From positions 47,174,429 to 47,238,428 of the forward strand of contig OZ038393.1 of NCBI GenBank assembly GCA_964036045.1: a DNA stretch of 64,000 nt. Reading direction: 5' to 3'. Within the stretch, counting starts at the first letter, position 1, and the number at the start of each line of letters is the position of its first letter. A program made the position numbers and the translations under genes. This DNA comes from Eutreptiella sp. 'Long Island Sound 2002'. Taxonomy: Eukaryota; Euglenozoa; Euglenophyceae; Eutreptiales; Eutreptiaceae. Under the pieces are notes generated by a model that searched no databases, was not told the DNA's origin, and saw nothing but the letters and a program-made list of their open reading frames with translations. Positions 29,526 through 39,874 of the stretch are shown piece after piece.

Positions 29526-30308
29526 GTGGCGCACTTCAAAGCTGGGGGGCCGGTATACGACGACGCCCTGTCCCGGCTGGGCGACACCCAGGGGCCCTTG
29601 CTCCTCATGCTCCCCAGCGGCATTGCAGCCGCGCTGCGCCAGGAGCTAGACGGCTGCGAAGGGCTGCGAGTGGGATGGGAGGCAGTCGCAGACGGCACCC
29701 TGCTGGCCCTCCTCCACCGAGACACCGCGAACGGGTGCCGATTGGATGCGCTGACGCCCCACCTCACCGGGCGCCACGTGTACATGGCAAGCCCCCCCCA
29801 GGGGCACCCCCCCCCCGGCGTGGGACGACCTCATCGCCGCCTTCCACGACCACGGGATCCTCCCCGACGACACGTGGCAGGAGGTCCAGCGGAAGACGCT
29901 TGGCAAGGACTACCGGCGCCGCGTCCGCGCCCGCCTGCTGGAGATCCGGGACCCCCTCCGACAGAGGTGGGACGACCTCTGGCTCCGCCATCTCGACCCT
30001 TGGTCGCCGCCCTCCCACCTCCCACACACCTGCCGACTCTGCGGAAATGTGACACGGTGTCCTCCGCAGCGTCGACAGGCGCCAACAGGTGCGCGCGGTG
30101 CGCCCAGGTGGCCGCGTGCCCCTGGCCCGAACCTCCTGCAGGCCCGCGCAGGCGCACAGAGGAGGAGGCCCTGCACCGGCACATCGAGGGGGCACACACC
30201 CACTCACACGAACGAGCGGGCCCCGCGGGCGCTGCCCTTCTGTGGATCCACGTGCACCTGCGGGACCCCACATCCGTTGCGCACCTGTCGCACGTGTTCG
30301 CGCCTTAA
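29526..30308 (+). pseudogene. LINE-C: end of ORF2-like protein, with zinc module
   Basis: Coding signal alternates between two frames. The first piece contains VAHFKAGGPVYDDALSRLGD and ADGTLLALLHRDTANGCRLD, up to about 29795. The other frame carries WDDLIAAFHDHGILPDDTWQ and RRWD-like basic segments and HTCRLCGNVT, about 29818-30048. The first frame then resumes with CARCAQVAACPWP and EEEALHRHIEGAHTHSHERA and ends at 30308. The two frame changes coincide with long C runs, where base loss or gain is likely. The C-x2-C...H-x-H pattern recalls the zinc module of LINE-B (CWACDPEARTTPWPVLHLIA), but I cannot prove they correspond. Confidence 0.5.
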
Positions 30309-30347
30309 CCCCCACCCGCCGCCGCCCTTTGCAGGGCCCGCAGCACC

Positions 30348-31502
30348 ATGCCACGCCGACGGGGGGATGGGCCGGGACACACCAGGGCCCGCCGCAAAGC
30401 GCAGGAGGCGGCTGTCCGGGGCCTGGTGGCGGACGCGGTGGCAGAGGCACACGAAGCGCACGCTGCCGTACGGTGTGACCGGACGGGCAGTGCGAGGGCT
30501 TTCCTCAACGAGACCGCCCTCCCGGCCGTCCGCGCCCTGAACGGAGCGGGGGCCCCTACGCTGCCCCCGGCAATGCACCGGATTGTGAACGCCGTCCAGC
30601 CGGGGCTCATCAGCCCAGAGGCGGCCCTCTACGGGCACTGGATGGAGTGGCGCGAGTCCAATCGGTCGGGCCGGCCCCTGTCCATGGGGGACACCCTGCG
30701 GCTGACGGGAGCAGGGTCTGCCATGTCCCTCCGCAGCAGCGCCCCAGCCCTGCTGCACGCCCTAAGGACGCGCTACCCCGGGGACGCGGCCCCGTACCTG
30801 AACCAGGCGCAGGCCACGTACCCGGGGGGAGTGTCCGAACTGGATGCAGCGCTCCACCTTCTACACCCGCCAGACGAGGACCTGGAGGTGGGCGAGATCA
30901 CGGTGCTCGTGGAAGGCGCGGACAAGGCGTCCGCCCGCCCCCGGCCGACCAACCCGGCGTACAACGGCACCAGGCCTACCCCCCCGTACGCCATCGTATG
31001 CGAGGCGTTCCCCAGGGAGCCCACTTGGTGCCCCGCCCTCCCGCCGCTGACGCACGCGCCCCGCGGCTGGGCTAACCCAGACCTGTCCCCCCCCCTCTCC
31101 AGAACCAGGGGTGCCCACCACAGGGGGCAGGTCCTCTGGCAAGAGTGCCCTGGCACCCTCCTGCTCCTCCTCGTCGTCGCGACCCGCGGGGACCCGGGGC
31201 GGATCCTGGGGATCACCCCCACCGGCCCTCTATGGGGCAACACCCGTACCCCGCCCCCCCCTCCCGGCGCCCGCGGCGCGGGACGGAGTACAAACCTTCC
31301 TGCGAACACAGGAAGTCACCGCCGTTACGGGGGTCCACCTGGTGCGGCTCCCCACGACACCACTCGACGACCCCCGGGGGCCCAGGGCCCTGGGCCCCGC
31401 CCCAGACTGGGAGCTATGGCGCGACGCGTTCGCCGCGTGGCTCCCCCGCCTCCCCTCCCAATGCCGGTGGATGGCCGCCGGCCCCCGGCCGTGCAGAAAT
31501 GA
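30348..31502 (+). CDS. LINE-C: unidentified 3' ORF
   Basis: 384 codons from an ATG. Roughly the first 220 look like a folded, largely helical protein (RRKAQEAAVRGLVADAVAEA, LNETALPAVRALNGAGAPTL, PEAALYGHWMEWRESNRSG, VSELDAALHLLHPPDEDLEV). The rest is Pro/Arg/Gly-rich. A second frame, 31230-31500, gives FLRTQEVTAVTGVHLVRLPT and WELWRDAFAAWLPRLPSQCR, which looks more coding than the main frame there. A frameshift in the poly-C stretches around 31080-31260 is therefore likely. No domain recognised. Confidence 0.42.
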   Translation: MPRRRGDGPGHTRARRKAQEAAVRGLVADAVAEAHEAHAAVRCDRTGSARAFLNETALPAVRALNGAGAPTLPPAMHRIVNAVQPGLISPEAALYGHWMEWRESNRSGRPLSMGDTLRLTGAGSAMSLRSSAPALLHALRTRYPGDAAPYLNQAQATYPGGVSELDAALHLLHPPDEDLEVGEITVLVEGADKASARPRPTNPAYNGTRPTPPYAIVCEAFPREPTWCPALPPLTHAPRGWANPDLSPPLSRTRGAHHRGQVLWQECPGTLLLLLVVATRGDPGRILGITPTGPLWGNTRTPPPPPGARGAGRSTNLPANTGSHRRYGGPPGAAPHDTTRRPPGAQGPGPRPRLGAMARRVRRVAPPPPLPMPVDGRRPPAVQK

Positions 31503-31580
31503 CGCCACAGCCGGCCCCCCACCCCCTCCCCCCCTCCCCCCCGCAGAGCACCACACGGCACTGCCCACTGCACGGCACTG

Positions 31581-32465
31581 ATGCACCAAAAGGTAGTGGG
31601 AAGGGCGCGCCTGCCACCACGCATGCCTACCAGGATAACAGTGATGGCAGACTCCGATGGCTCCCCCCAGCGGGACAACCGCCACCACCGCCGGTCCCGC
31701 TCCCGCTCCCCCGCCTCCCCAGAGTGGACGGGGGAGACCCTCGCGGAGCGCGAGGAGCGGAGGCTGGCGGAGGCGGCGGTGCTGGTCGGGCCGCCGCCGC
31801 CGGCCCGGGAACCTGAGCCAGCCGAGATGACCGCCCCCGCCGCCCAAGCAGCAAGCCCCGCCGCCCCGCCCCGGGAGGGGCCCCCAGACGCGCAGGAAGC
31901 GGAGACCGCAGCCCCAGCGAGCCACGCCGCGGCCCCGACCGCGGCCCCCGGCACGCCGCCGACACGGGGGGTAGCCCCGGCGCAGGAACCGGGCGCATCG
32001 CCGAGGGCTGCCGCAGCCGCAGAGGAGAGCGAGAAGGGCGCGCGAGGGGTTGCGACCGCGGCCCCGGCGGGCCGCGCCACCGCCTCTGCCGACCACGCCG
32101 CGACCCCCAGCACGCCGCAAAAGCACGAACAGATGCCGGCGCACCACACCCACCACGACCACCACCACCACCACCACCACCTCTACAACATCGACCCTGA
32201 CGCCGGCCAGCTCGTCCCCCCCCAACCCCCACGACCCCGGCACCAGCCAGCCCCCCCCGCGCCGAGGGCGGAGCCGGCGCGGATGGCCTCGGCGGAGGGG
32301 GGGTGGGGCGCGGCATCGGCGCCGCAGGCACAGGGGCAGCGAGGGGGGCCGGCGCGGGGGGCAGAGGGGGGCCGGCCATGGGACCAGGACTGGGGCGCGG
32401 TCCCGGACCCTCTGGGAGAGGAGACCCTCCCCCTGGTGGGGGAGGTGTACGGGTGGTTGTGCTGA
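31581..32465 (+). CDS. LINE-C: Ala/Pro-rich ORF with RS motif and His run
   Basis: 294 codons. Begins near an Arg/Ser motif (NRHHRRSRSRSPASPEW), followed by a Glu/Arg helix (ETLAEREERRLAEAA), a long Ala/Pro-rich low-complexity middle, a His run (HHTHHDHHHHHHH near 32140-32180) and a short ordered end (EETLPLVGEVYGWLC). An RS motif also occurs in a minus-strand frame of LINE-B. Possibly an RNA-binding accessory protein of the LINE; inference only. The composition is biased enough that part of the openness may be chance. Confidence 0.35.
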   Translation: MHQKVVGRARLPPRMPTRITVMADSDGSPQRDNRHHRRSRSRSPASPEWTGETLAEREERRLAEAAVLVGPPPPAREPEPAEMTAPAAQAASPAAPPREGPPDAQEAETAAPASHAAAPTAAPGTPPTRGVAPAQEPGASPRAAAAAEESEKGARGVATAAPAGRATASADHAATPSTPQKHEQMPAHHTHHDHHHHHHHLYNIDPDAGQLVPPQPPRPRHQPAPPAPRAEPARMASAEGGWGAASAPQAQGQRGGPARGAEGGRPWDQDWGAVPDPLGEETLPLVGEVYGWLC

Positions 32466-32513
32466 GCCAACCAGGGGACCTCCAGGAGGTCGAGGAACCG
32501 GCCCTTCGATGCC

Positions 32514-32801
32514 GTGCTCCTCCGGAGAGACAGAGGAAACCGAGAGGTACCCCCGGGGGGGTGGGCAGCCCCAGAGGACCATGAGAGGGTCCTCAGGTCA
32601 GTGATCCGGGCGGCGTGGCCCGACAGGGAGCCGACGTGGCCGGCCTTCCTGGAAGGGGGAGCGGTGCTCCGCATCACAGATGCGGACGCCAACAACTGGC
32701 TCCCCCGGGCTTTGCGCAGCGCCCTCGCCCACTGGCGCTACCGCCGGCACAACCCGCCGCCGCCACAGCCCCAGCCCCCACACAAGCGGCAGCGCAGGTG
32801 A
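32514..32801 (+). CDS. LINE-C: short helical ORF with basic tail
   Basis: About 95 codons: DHERVLRSVIRAAWPDREPT, ITDADANNWLPRALRSALAH, then HNPPPPQPQPPHKRQRR. The order of a helical part, a Pro/His linker and a basic Arg/Lys tail is also seen at the end of the LINE-B ORF at 38249-39874 (ALRQWLQATHPQAWAIGAP, then GKRARRG). They may be homologous C-termini, in which case the upstream part is frame-shifted at 32466-32513. Confidence 0.38.
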   Translation: MLLRRDRGNREVPPGGWAAPEDHERVLRSVIRAAWPDREPTWPAFLEGGAVLRITDADANNWLPRALRSALAHWRYRRHNPPPPQPQPPHKRQRR

Positions 32802-35123
32802 TGGCCCAGACGGCGGATACGCGAGAGTTGGGGGGGGAGCTGGGCCCCCCGACCCACCCCCCCCCCACGGTACGGCACGACGCATGAGAGCGTGCCACCT
32901 CCCGCGGGAGGGAGGGCGGAGACAACGAGCGCGGGGGGGAACCTGCTGGCCCGCAGCCCGCTAACCACTGACCGCTAACCCTCACGGCCGCCCCCGGCCG
33001 GCCAGCGCCGCCCGACAAAAGCCGGGGGGATGATGGGCCCCAGCGAGGGCCTGCACGAGGGTCCAGCTCTAGGTAGAGGGGGGCGGGGGAAGGGCGCGAC
33101 CCCCCAGCCGATGGCTGGCCCCCGGGGCCGGGACTGCCATGCCGCCCCCCCCCCCCCCCCGGCCGTCAGGAGGCGTCGCCAGGGGACCAGAGGGCCCCCC
33201 CCAACTTCCCCCCCCCTCCCACTCAGGCCCGAGAGCGGGCGGGGGGTTGGCCCCCCCACCCCCCCCCCCGCACCCCCCCCCAGCTGGGGAGCCACAGGCG
33301 CGGCCCTCCGCCCCCCCGGAGCCGGGGGGGCGACGCGGTGGGGGGAGCGGCGGCTGGACCTGCTCCCGCGAGCCCACACTGGCGTGCCGGAGCAACGCGC
33401 ACAACGGAACAGTATGGAGGCCGCGCCCCACCTGACCCTCTTGTGACCACAGCCCACTCAGGGAGGGTAGAGGGGGGGTTCAGGTCTGCAAGGGCCCCTG
33501 AGGGAGCGGTTCACGGGCCGCGCTTCACCCCCCCCCACCCCGGGCGGCACTTCGGCCCCGACCGCACGCGCACGCCGGAAGGGAGCGCGCTGGCGACACG
33601 AAGGGGGCCAGGATTGAGTACCGCAGGCCGCCGCCCCGAAGGGGAACAGGGAGGCCGCGGCGCAACACCCCCCCCCCCGCCCCCCCACACGCCCGCAGGC
33701 CGCGGGGGCCCCGGCCCCCCCCCGCCCGAGAGAGGAGCCGGTGCGCGACCCGCCCCCCCGCCCCAGCCGCCGGCTCCCATGGTGGCCGCGAAGAACAAGC
33801 GAGCCCACGCCTACGCGCCAGGACGCCGCACAGATCGTACCCAGAGAAGCCTGGTGAGCACGAACCGGAGTGGTATGGGGGGCCACGCCCCCCATGGACA
33901 GCACAACGCCAGTGACACCCGCTTTGTTGCCTGCCCAGGGAAGGCAGAGGGACGGAATGAGGCAGAGCGACCCCCCGCCCTACAGCCCCCCCCCCCCGGC
34001 CGCACAACCAGGGGGTACGGCGCACGCCCCCCCCCCCCCCCCAGCCCGCCCCCCAGCACATGAACGCCACGGACCCGCCCCGCGGCGCGCAGCCCCCACA
34101 GGGCGTGCTGGCCGAGAGGACAGAGCAGGGCCCCCACACCCGCACGCCCGCGCCCACAACACGTGGATCACGGACCCCGACAGCCCGCCCAGTGGGCGGG
34201 CAGTCGGGGGAGGGGGAGCGCATGACTCCAGACGCCCCTCGCAACGGCAGAAAGCACCCCCCCCGGGGACGCCCTGCCGCCACCCCCACATCCCCAAGCC
34301 AAGTAGGGGGGAACCGGGACCGGACCGCCCCCCTCCAAGCACGCCAGACGGAGCAAGGGACCGGGGCAGGACACGCGGAGGGGCACGGACCACGTGGAGC
34401 GGCCCTACCAGCGCCCAGTGCCGGGACCACGCGAGGTGCGCACGCCACACCATCCAGGGGGGGGGGGGAGCGGACACCGCGAGAGCGCGAGCGCACACAC
34501 ACGAAAGGGACACGCGGGGACTACCAGAAGGGCAACCGGACCGAGCGCGCGGAACGCACAGACCGCGTGGAATGGCGTACCAGCGAGCGAGGTTAAGGGA
34601 CACCCGGACAGGACGGCCCGCCACACGCAGCGCGGAACACGCGGGGCGGGGAGGGGGAAACGAGAGAGACACAACACAAGGTACCGGCCCGAACCCCCCG
34701 AACCGGCCGCGAGCACCGCGCACACACAGACGGGGCACTTCACCCGCCAAGGCAGTAGTGGCGCACAGCGCCACGCCCTAACCCCTAGGATAGGCAGCCT
34801 CCGCACCAGCCCAAGGGGGTCCCACTGGCGACAAGCCAGTAGCACGGAGCCGGCGGCGCCGGCGCCCCGGGCGACCACGCATTAGGGGGGCGACGCAGTG
34901 GGTAAGCGCCTGCAGCCACGGCTGCGAATTGATGCACAGACCGGGGAGTGGCGAAACGGGGAAGCCGGGGAAGGACGGGGCTCCGAGCTCTGTGAACCCG
35001 GGGGACTCCGCCACCAGGCAGGAGGTGCGTCTTGGAGGGCCCCCCACTAGGACCCGGTGGGGAGGATATCACCTGGCCCGACCAGGTGGCCCCCCGGGGC
35101 CGAAAGGCGTCTAGTACCCGCAA
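32802..35123 (+). other. LINE-C 3' region, extreme C-homopolymer low complexity
   Basis: About 2.3 kb with many C runs of 8-17 bases (for example near 33140, 33250, 33670, 34030) and G runs. Open frames here are artefacts of composition. The last part (34880-35100) is less biased and includes GACGCAGTGGGTAAGCGCC at about 34892-34910, reminiscent of a tRNA-type A-box region. Confidence 0.55.
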
Positions 35124-35144
35124 AATCAAACCTCAAACCTCAAA
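35124..35144 (+). repeat. LINE-C 3' tail repeat
   Basis: Three near-copies of TCAAACC/CAAACCT directly before the right target-site copy. Confidence 0.7.
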
Positions 35145-35155
35145 CCTTACCCTCA

Positions 35156-35441
35156 TTGTTTGCCTGAAGATTTAGGTTATCATTGTTCATACTTTGTATG
35201 ACAGCTTTTTGCTTCATGCTTCTCATGTTTCATTTTGAGCCCTACCATACCGAAGACGTAGGAACTTTACCCCCTTAGTTGGAGATACATCTTTACCGCT
35301 AGGATGGGGGTAGTAAGACACTCTATTAGACACTCAGAACATTCAATATGAGCGTGCCCTATGCCCATACCCCTCCTTGTCTTAGATTATCAGCTTGTCA
35401 TGAACATTCTTAGTGAATGCGGATGAAGCTTAGGAGGGGGG
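35156..35441 (+). other. Right internal end of element X with polypurine tract
   Basis: 286 bp of non-coding sequence ending in AGGAGGGGGG at 35432-35441, directly before the TG of the right LTR. The tract and its junction (AGGAGGGGGG then TG) are the same as in Ty3 element 3 (61077-61088). Confidence 0.65.
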
Positions 35442-35648
35442 TGTAATAAGTCAGGGCATTTAGGCCTCTCAGAAGCTTTCTGAAGGATCTCTACTAGACC
35501 TCTCCAAGCTTCAAGATCCTAGAGCACTAGGATTTTTGCTCTTATTTGGCTTACATTCCAAGCCTAGAGCTTAGTGCTAGAGTCTACTGCTCTTAGGTAG
35601 ATTAGTAGCCATACATGAAGAATCACCTTCCATATGATTATAATGTGA
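35442..35648 (+). repeat. Right LTR of element X, 5' part
   Basis: TGTAATAAGTCAGGGCATTT and onward, matching the left copy 18911-19144. It ends with the first copy of the 24-bp LINE-B target duplication (35625-35648). Confidence 0.78.
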
Positions 35649-38248
35649 GTAGGTAGGTAGGTGCACTCGGTCGTGGACAGGCGCCCCATGGTTCCCCCTG
35701 GCGTCGCCCCTGTGACGAACAGGAAGAGGCTCTGCGGCGTGAAGAGGGGAGGCGGCTTACATCCTGCTAGACCTGACTGTTGGCCCCCAACAAAGCAGCC
35801 CCGGGCAACACCGGGAGGGCTGATCGCCGCTGGCGTGACGTTGTTGTCTCGCCATGAGGGTGTGCCCCCATGCTTGCGCACGTCCCCTCCTTTGGGCGGA
35901 ACCCTAGAGGTTCACCAGACTTCCTGGCGTATCCCGTTCCAAAGGCATGCATGCATGATCTTGGTACTGGGGTTCCGAGGCGCTCGGGTGTCGCACGCTC
36001 CGCCTCCAGTCCCAAAGCAGCGCAGGCCCTAGGATGCAGCCTTACCCCCGGTCTCCGGATCTCGTTTGGCCGGTTCAGCTGCATGGCACGGGCTGCCTCA
36101 GTGCCCGGGCTGTGGACACTGGGTTTCCTACTGTTGTGTTTGGGTCTGCGTTGTGGTTGGGTTCGGGTTGCGGTTGGGTGTGGGTTTAGCTAGCCCCGCC
36201 TGTCCTGGCTGGGGTCTTGGGTGGGTGTGTTTGGGCACGGTTTGTGGTGTTGTCCCTCGGTTGCCGGCCGTTTGCGGTGTTCGTGGTTGGGCTTAGGTTT
36301 CGGCCTGCTTATGAGACGTGTGTGGTTGCGTGCGCGCTCCGCTTGCCCCCCTGCTGTTTCCGGTTCTGGTGTGCGGTGTGGGCGTGCGTGCTGGGGTTTG
36401 GGTTTCGGCTGCGCCCCGCCTATCCTTGGGGGGTTGTTGGGGTGTGTGTGTGCTCGTGTGCCCGTCCCGCGTGGTCTCCTGCACCTCCTGGTTGGGGTTG
36501 CTGTGCGGGGGTGCGTGTTTGTGCGTGCGCCCCGCTTGTTCCCTGCCTTTCCTGGCTTGGGTGCGGTGTGTGGGCGTGCGTGCTGGGCCCGGGTCTCGGC
36601 TGTGCCCCGCCCTTCTCAGTTGGGTTGTCGGGGTGTGTTTTTTGCGCTCTTTTTTTTTTGGGCGTGTCTTGGTTTGGCTTTGTGGTGTCGGTCCCTGGCT
36701 GTCCCTGTCCCGGGCCTTGTGGTCCCTGTCCCCCCATCCCCTTTCTTTCGGGCTGGGCTGCTGGTTCTTTTTTTTTTTCCAGCGTGGTGTGTGTCTGCAT
36801 GTTTCTGTGTCCCTTTTCCTGGTGGGCCGCTGTTCCTGGCTTGGTGTTGCCGGTTTTGGCTGGGTGGTCCCCCTGTGCCTCTTTGGGGGTCCTGTCTTCG
36901 GTGCCTTCTGGGTGGGGGGTTTGGCCGCCTCTTTTGGTGTTGGTGGGCGGTTTGGTGCCTGTGGGCTGTTCTCTCGCCCCCCCCCCCTGTGGTTTTTTTT
37001 TCTGGGGGGGGGGCTGCCTGTTCCTCCCTCTGCCTTCCCTGGGCTGGCGCACGCACTGGCCGCATTCAGTGTGGTCTTCCGGGCTGCTGTTGGCGGTTGC
37101 GTTCTGCTTGGCCGTGTTCGGGCCCCATGGGTCGGGTGGGCTATGTACACGTTGGGCTCGGCGCCCCTTCCTGCCGGGTTAGGTCCTGGCTCTGCTGGCT
37201 GGGCGGCTGCGCCAGGCGGCTGCATGTGGCTCTGGGTTAGGGGACTGGGGTTGTCCGTGTCCTTTCTCCTCTGCGGTGCCGGTTTTAACCTCCCGGGTGG
37301 CCCGCCAGCCTTGTTGCCGGGCGTGCGATGGCCCCGTGTGTGGCCTGCGGTGCCGGTGTGTGGCGTGCTGGTGCGGCGCCTTCCGGGTTGTGCGGTGGCT
37401 TGTTTCGGTTACCCCTTCAGTTTAGGGTCAGTTTAGCCGTGTTGTGCCGCTCTGTGCCGCGTCGCGTCGCGTCGCGTCGTGCTGTGGCGCGTTGCAATGT
37501 GGCGCCCTGTGGTGCGGTGTGCCGTGGTCTCGCGTTGTGCCGTGGTGGGTCAGTGGAGGTCAGCCTGGCCTGTGTCGTGGTGCGGAGTGCGGGCCGGAGT
37601 GTGGCTGGCTGGTGGCTCGGGGGTGCGGTTAGGTGTGGGTGTCTCGCTGGGTCCGTGCTGTGCAGGCCTGGGCGTGCCGCTCGGGCTGGTGGGTCGGGTA
37701 GGCGTCCGTGGGGTTGCCCTCCCTGGGGGCCTGTGCCTTGGTCCCGTGTCCTCTGGGGGTCCCGGTCCCTAGCCCTGGTCGCTGTGGCCGTGCCTTCCTC
37801 CTCTTCTGGTGCTTGTGAGGTGGCCTTTGTGGCGGCTGGGGTCGTCGACTGGCGGTGAGAGCGTGGTGGTGGGCCGCGCGGCGGCGTTCCTTGCGGCTTC
37901 CTCTGTGGGTGTGGCCCGTTCTCCCCGTGTAGGTGTGCCCTCCATCCCCCGTGTGGTTTCCGGTGGCTGGTGGGTGTGCGATGGTGTGATCCGTACGGCG
38001 TCCGATGCTTGCTTTGGCGGTGCGTGTTGGGGGGTGCGCCCCCGGGAGTCGTGCGGCGTTCGGTGGGGGTGGGGCGGCGCTGGCCCCCCGTCGTGGTATG
38101 CCCTTCCTGGGTGTGGGTCGTGGCGTTTGCCGTGGTGCCCTTTTCCTCTGTGCCTCGGTCCCCGCTCCTGCCCCTTCCTGGTTCTTGGGTGGTTTCCTGC
38201 CCCCATGTTGTGTCTCTTCCGGCGCCCTGTCCCTATGGGTGCCTGCCC
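35649..38248 (-). other. LINE-B 3' region, A/C-rich on the element strand, with internal repeats
   Basis: Strong strand asymmetry: T/G-rich on the + strand. Open frames of 300-370 codons on the + strand (36217-37436) arise from this bias. Two to three tandem units of about 195 bp share GTGGGCGTGCGTGCTGGG on the + strand (near 36377 and 36571). The minus-strand sequence around 36190-36220 reads ACCCCAGCCAGGACAGGCGG, closely matching the core of the 83-bp array at 1-2400. The 3' end is a short CTAC repeat. Confidence 0.6.
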
Positions 38249-39874
38249 TCACTTGGAGCCCCTCCGTGCCCTCTTGCCTGAGTGCCCCTCGCTGTCCCTT
38301 GCCCTCCCCTTGCCCTTGTCCTTCCCCTTCCTGGTGTGGTGGTGGTGGGGTGGGGAGGGGGCGCCGATGGCCCAGGCCTGGGGGTGGGTGGCCTGGAGCC
38401 ATTGGCGGAGGGCTTGGGGGGTGTAGGGGGGGCGGGGGCCCTGGACCGCATCGCGGAGGAGGGCCTCCCATGCCGCTTGCGGCATGATGGCCTCCGGGGC
38501 GGCCTCGTTGGTGTCGGCGGGGGTGCGGGTGCGCATCTCCTCGAAGGTGTGCACCGTGTGCACCCCTTCTCGCCTTTTCACTCCCCCGGCCCACTTCACC
38601 CAGCGGCGGAGCTCCTGCAAAGCGGGGGCAGACCACCAGGCGAGGTGGGCGCGGGCCCGGGGGGGGGGAGGGGTCCGTGCCCGGGGTCCTGGAGCGGCGG
38701 GGAGAGGACGTGGACCTGCGGTGGTGGTGGGGCTGGCGGTGCCTGCGGGAGCGGGAGCGGCGGTGGCGGGGGCTGGGGGTGGAGGACGGGTACGGGCGGA
38801 GGGGGGAACGGGAGGGGGAGGTGGACATGGGGCGGGGGTCGCGCGCTTGGTGGCGCCTGCAGGAGCGGGAGTGGTGGTGGCGGGGGCAGGGGGTGGTGGA
38901 TGGGCTTTGGCGGCGGGGGGAACGGGGAGCCCGCCGGGGCCTGTAGGGGGAGGGGGAGGTGGACGTGGGGCGGCGGTGGCGTGCCTGGCGGCGCCGAGGG
39001 GAGCAGGAGCGGTGGTGGCGGGGGCTGGGGGTGGGGGTTGTCTACGGCCGGAGGGGGGAGGGGGAGGTGGACATGGGGCGGCGGTGGCGCTCGTGGTGGC
39101 GCCCGGGGGAGCGGGAGCGGCAGGAGCGGGGTCCCAAGAGGTCGTGGTGGCGCCTGGGGGAGCGGGAGCGGCGCGAGTGGGTGGTTGAGGCGCGATGACG
39201 GTGTGAGGAGTGTGGGCGCCGGGGGCGAGTGTGCCGTGCGGGGGGGCAGCAGGAGCGCCGCCGTTTGCGGGACCGGGCCTCATCGCTCGAGTTGGGCCAC
39301 TCAGGAGGCGTCGGCGGGTCCTGGGAAGCCTCGCATGGTGCCGCCTGGTACTTGGGGGGGGGGGGAGGTCCCCCGTCGTCCATGAATCCGCCACGTAGGG
39401 GTGTGGTAGCGGCAGCGGCTGGTGGTATGGGTCGGGTGACTGTCCCTGGCGGGGTTGGGCCCAGGGGGCCCCTTCGGCGTGGACATGGTGGCCGGGGGGA
39501 TTGGCTGGTACGGGGGGGGTGGCCCCTGGTGGTAGGTGGGGTATGCGGGTGGAGTGCTCGGTGGCTGCCATCCCATTCGCTGGTGCTGTTCGTGCACGGG
39601 GGGTTGTGGCCTGGTGGGGTAGGGTGGTGGGCAGCGGTAGTGGTGGAGGTGGTTTTAGGGGTGGTGGTGGTGGGGCCGCTGGTGGTGGTGGCGTTGGTGG
39701 TGGTGGGGTTGGTGTTGCGGGTATGGCCCTTGGACCCCTTGTGGGTATTCGGGTCCCCCTTGTGGGGGTGCGGGGTCGGGCCTCGTGCGCAGCCCCTGGG
39801 GCTGTATTATGTGGTGGGCAGGTAGGGCGGGTTGGGAGCCGGGCTTGACGGTGACAGTGGTCGAGGGGTCCCAC
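38249..39874 (-). CDS. LINE-B downstream Pro-rich ORF with ordered C-terminus
   Basis: 541 codons. The first ~400 residues are Pro/Ala/Thr-rich and include three or four ~45-residue tandem units of the form PPPPAPATTAPAPxGAxxxATxAP (DNA repeats at about 38690-39190). The last ~140 residues look folded: HLAWWSAPALQELRRWVKWA, VHTVHTFEEMRTRTPADTNE, AIMPQAAWEALLRDAVQG and ALRQWLQATHPQAWAIG, then a basic Lys/Arg/Gly tail. A repeat-expanded Pro-rich arm plus a helical head and basic tail would suit a nucleic-acid-binding or particle protein, but that is speculation. Compare LINE-C 32514-32801. Confidence 0.42.
   Translation of the reverse strand: MGPLDHCHRQARLPTRPTCPPHNTAPGAAHEARPRTPTRGTRIPTRGPRAIPATPTPPPPTPPPPAAPPPPPLKPPPPLPLPTTLPHQATTPRARTAPANGMAATEHSTRIPHLPPGATPPVPANPPGHHVHAEGAPWAQPRQGQSPDPYHQPLPLPHPYVADSWTTGDLPPPPSTRRHHARLPRTRRRLLSGPTRAMRPGPANGGAPAAPPHGTLAPGAHTPHTVIAPQPPTRAAPAPPGATTTSWDPAPAAPAPPGATTSATAAPCPPPPPPSGRRQPPPPAPATTAPAPLGAARHATAAPRPPPPPPTGPGGLPVPPAAKAHPPPPAPATTTPAPAGATKRATPAPCPPPPPVPPSARTRPPPPAPATAAPAPAGTASPTTTAGPRPLPAAPGPRARTPPPPRARAHLAWWSAPALQELRRWVKWAGGVKRREGVHTVHTFEEMRTRTPADTNEAAPEAIMPQAAWEALLRDAVQGPRPPYTPQALRQWLQATHPQAWAIGAPSPPHHHHTRKGKDKGKGRARDSEGHSGKRARRGSK

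Larger units (their letters stand above)
29482..35144 (+). mobile_element. LINE-C: probable 5'-truncated non-LTR retrotransposon
   Basis: Flanked by an 11-bp duplication CCTTACCCTCA (29471-29481 and 35145-35155). The 3' end carries a short repeat tail CAAACCTCAAACCTCAAA, as target-primed LINEs often do. Inside are GC-rich coding segments with a zinc-binding C-x2-C...H-x-H pattern, then Pro/Ala-rich reading frames and a long C-rich 3' region. This is the same general layout as LINE-B. No RT domain remains, so the class is inferred from the insertion signature and layout. The element sits in the internal part of element X. Confidence 0.6.

Noticed and set aside
36217-37436. Plus-strand open frames of 310-370 codons rich in Cys, Gly, Val and Leu
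   Set aside because: They occur in several frames at once in a T/G-rich stretch, are unlike any protein family and lie antisense to LINE-B; produced by composition.
38250-38828. Second minus-strand frame with an RS motif overlapping the Pro-rich LINE-B ORF
   Set aside because: It overlaps the better 541-codon frame and is Pro/Arg low complexity; regarded as its shadow.
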